From contig OX485804.1 in NCBI GenBank assembly GCA_950295325.1, forward strand, positions 40,908,429-40,972,428: a stretch of 64,000 nucleotides of DNA. Reading direction: 5' to 3'. The stretch is from Polytrichum commune. Lineage: Eukaryota > Streptophyta > Polytrichopsida > Polytrichales > Polytrichaceae. The notes under the pieces are model-generated. The model saw only the letters and a list, made by a program, of their open reading frames with translations. It was not told where the DNA came from and did no database searches. Both the position numbers and the translations under genes were made by a program. Positions 61,951-64,000 of the stretch are shown here, in pieces (within the stretch, counting starts at the first letter, position 1; each line of letters starts with the position of its first letter).

Positions 61951-62056
61951 TTCTGCACAAGTGTAAGCATTAAAGTGAGCTACCAACGCCACATGTGATG
62001 CAAGAAAGCTGATCCCTAAATACTTAACTTACGACAGAAATCGAGCGTGTGTGTTA

Positions 62057-62167
62057 CTCCCTTTGTCCCAAAATGATTATCCTCCCCCCCTGGAGTTTTA
62101 TGTCCCAAAACATCTGTAGGGATAAAAAGACTCCGGAGATAGGACAATCATTTTGGGACGGAGGGAG
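62057..62167. mobile_element. Stowaway-like MITE 3 (111 bp)
   Basis: TA on both sides (62055-62056, 62168-62169). The left end CTCCCTTTGTCCCAAAATGA pairs with the right end TCATTTTGGGACGGAGGGAG with two mismatches, extending to ATTATCCT / AGGACAAT. Very short hairpin form. Confidence 0.93.
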
Positions 62168-62352
62168 TAGTTCGGAGGAGAGTTTCTTCATGGTGGCCTT
62201 GCCGACAGATATGATAAGCAGATTCTTTGAATGCAGCAGAGTAGCAATTCAGACTTGTCCGTGCCATAGTTGAACAATTCAAAGACCAACGTCTCACAAT
62301 CTGCAACTATCTTACTTACAAGTTTCTGAAGATAAAGATATTTATCTACACT

Positions 62353-62355
<3 letters not shown>

Positions 62356-62396
<41 letters not shown>
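62356..62396. repeat. (CA)n(TA)n microsatellite
   Basis: Directly visible. Confidence 0.96.
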
Positions 62397-64000
62397 GAAA
62401 TATAATAGAGTGGTGCACCTACTACATGTGACTTTCCGTAGTACGAACAAGATGTGCACTTGTGTGGAAAGAGAGTTTTTTGTGTGTAACTTAGTTATGT
62501 TTCCCCGTACATGGGATCTGTGAAAGCAGTGCCTTATCCTCCAGCACCTTAGTACAATACACACAACGGTGACTACTTTTATATTCCGAGAAATGGACCC
62601 GACAAATTGGTGCCATTGCTGCTTGCCAATGTGAAGCATACCTAAGAAGTTACTATGCGAACACCATGGCCCGATTCCAAGGCGTCCTCTGTTAGAACGA
62701 GGGAGTGAGGGAGTGACTTTGGCGTAGAAATAAAGCGAGCTTGTGATTGTGGTTTTCTAGTTCGAAAAAGAAAACTAACTTCCACACCCTTGACCTCACC
62801 TTGGGATTCGTGTCTCATGAGTTTGATCGTGCGAAGTTATGATGCCTTTTATAGGTACGTAGATGAATTGTTACTACGTCATGAATAGGGAAAGCTCTTT
62901 GTCACATCATTCGAAAAATGCACATTCACGGATCCTGTAAATTATTGACGCCCTAGGTAGGTAAACTGGAGCCCGGCTTCCGAGGTGTTGTCCTGGGGGC
63001 TCTTGTTGCTCGAGCGTTCTTGGACTTCGTGAGGATCGGGGAGGCTGGTCCTTGGTTGTTCCTGGCCTCGTTCGTGTCCACCGTCAGTCTCGTGACAGTA
63101 GGATTGTCACAATGGACGTGATGAACGACCTTGCCGCTGCAATGAACGGGGAGAACCAAAGGCTACATTGTTTTGTCTAAATAGTGTGGGTTGGAAATTA
63201 GTGTGGCCCACATTAAGTTTTTGAGTACTTGCCTTGGTTAACATCATTTTCGATGAATTTTGTACTGTCATCCCAAACACTTCGTCCAAGTATGTTAGGG
63301 TTCTTTGTGGTGCACCATTGGACAAAAACTAGGTTTGAGCACAAACACAATTTGGGCACAAATTGTAATGTCCATCTTTTCTTTGTTGCCAAGCTTAGCG
63401 GAGGAGGAACCACTTTACATTGACTAAAGTAAGTGGGTACCTATCTTAGTGTTGTACTTTCAGTCTTTCAACCCATCTTTATTGGTAGGTTGCACTTGTA
63501 AATTGGGTCTTTGATAGTACAAATTACAAATCGTACAAATTACAAATAACTAAGTAGGTTGATTATTGGGTTGTCCTCTAGGATGCTTTGAGTTACTAAC
63601 TTTTGATTATTAGCATTGCTCATCTTTGATTTTCTAGCATGTCCTGCAAATGTACATGTTTGATTGAGGTTCATTGCAAAATACATCTGGATGAAAAATT
63701 GTATTTTTATCCAAATACTTTTCACACCAAAAAGCCCACACTATTTTTTCCCACAAAATTACAGTGAACCACTTCAAATTGATATTAAAAAATAGTTTGG
63801 GTAATTGGGAATTAGTGTGGCCCACACTAATTAGACACAAAACAGTGAAGTTTCAGATGAACTGGTGGAGTTTGAGCAATAACTAGTTGAAGTTCATGGC
63901 TTCAGGAAAATTACTCATAATTTGAAAGGAAAAATCTATGAAAAACGCCTCAAATTAACAAAGAGGAACCGAAAGATTAGGACAAGTAACCAGTTGGACT
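62397..64000. other. No gene established
   Basis: The minus strand at 62953-63159 has a GC-richer open frame ending TRAPRTTPRKPGSSLPT, basic and proline-rich, without a recognised family. AGTGTGGCCCACA recurs at about 63202 and 63815, a possible old repeat. Nothing else seen. Confidence 0.4.

Overview
The window looks like repeat-rich nuclear DNA from a land plant. It contains the 5' half of one recognisable host gene; most of the other 60 kb is decayed class II transposons, miniature inverted-repeat elements (MITEs), fragments of two non-LTR retrotransposons and microsatellites. The gene is a plant-type VARICOSE/EDC4 homologue with GT-AG introns. The MITEs are Stowaway-like (TA target sites, CTCCCTCCGT ends), PIF/Harbinger-like (TTA target sites, GGGCC ends) and hAT-like (8-bp target sites). 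The VARICOSE protein is fairly diverged from the flowering-plant proteins I know, so I do not assign a species or clade.

Layout. Positions 1-3227 (minus strand) hold six coding exons of VARICOSE, the scaffold of the mRNA decapping complex; the gene runs off the left edge. A likely 5'-UTR splice acceptor and GC-richer upstream DNA follow to about 5.7 kb. From 5.7 to 38 kb there is no gene I can support. That stretch holds a 227-bp tandem array (9.2-10.1 kb), a 140-150-bp tandem array (11 kb), clustered and nested MITEs (11.4-15.5 kb), a MITE whose inside is amplified about four times (16.8-17.9 kb), two pieces of one non-LTR element (8.2 and 20.0 kb), a foldback element (27 kb), and several MITEs at 23-37 kb. 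At 38.3-39.9 kb lies a hAT transposase pseudogene with a clear intron. The 44-48 kb block is dense with MITEs, one nested inside another. At 48.4-49.8 kb the minus strand has gene-like but broken protein segments that I cannot name. At 53.5-56.1 kb a hAT element with perfect 8-bp target duplications sits inside the end of a Harbinger-like MITE, next to a short deletion derivative of the same hAT family. A Harbinger transposase remnant is at 57.3-57.7 kb. A non-LTR retrotransposon 3' part with a restriction-like endonuclease domain is at 60.9-61.9 kb.

The transposase remnants (hAT, Harbinger) belong to the same superfamilies as many of the MITEs, so those MITEs may have been mobilised by relatives of these elements; that link is inference. 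No tRNA, rRNA or CRISPR feature was found.
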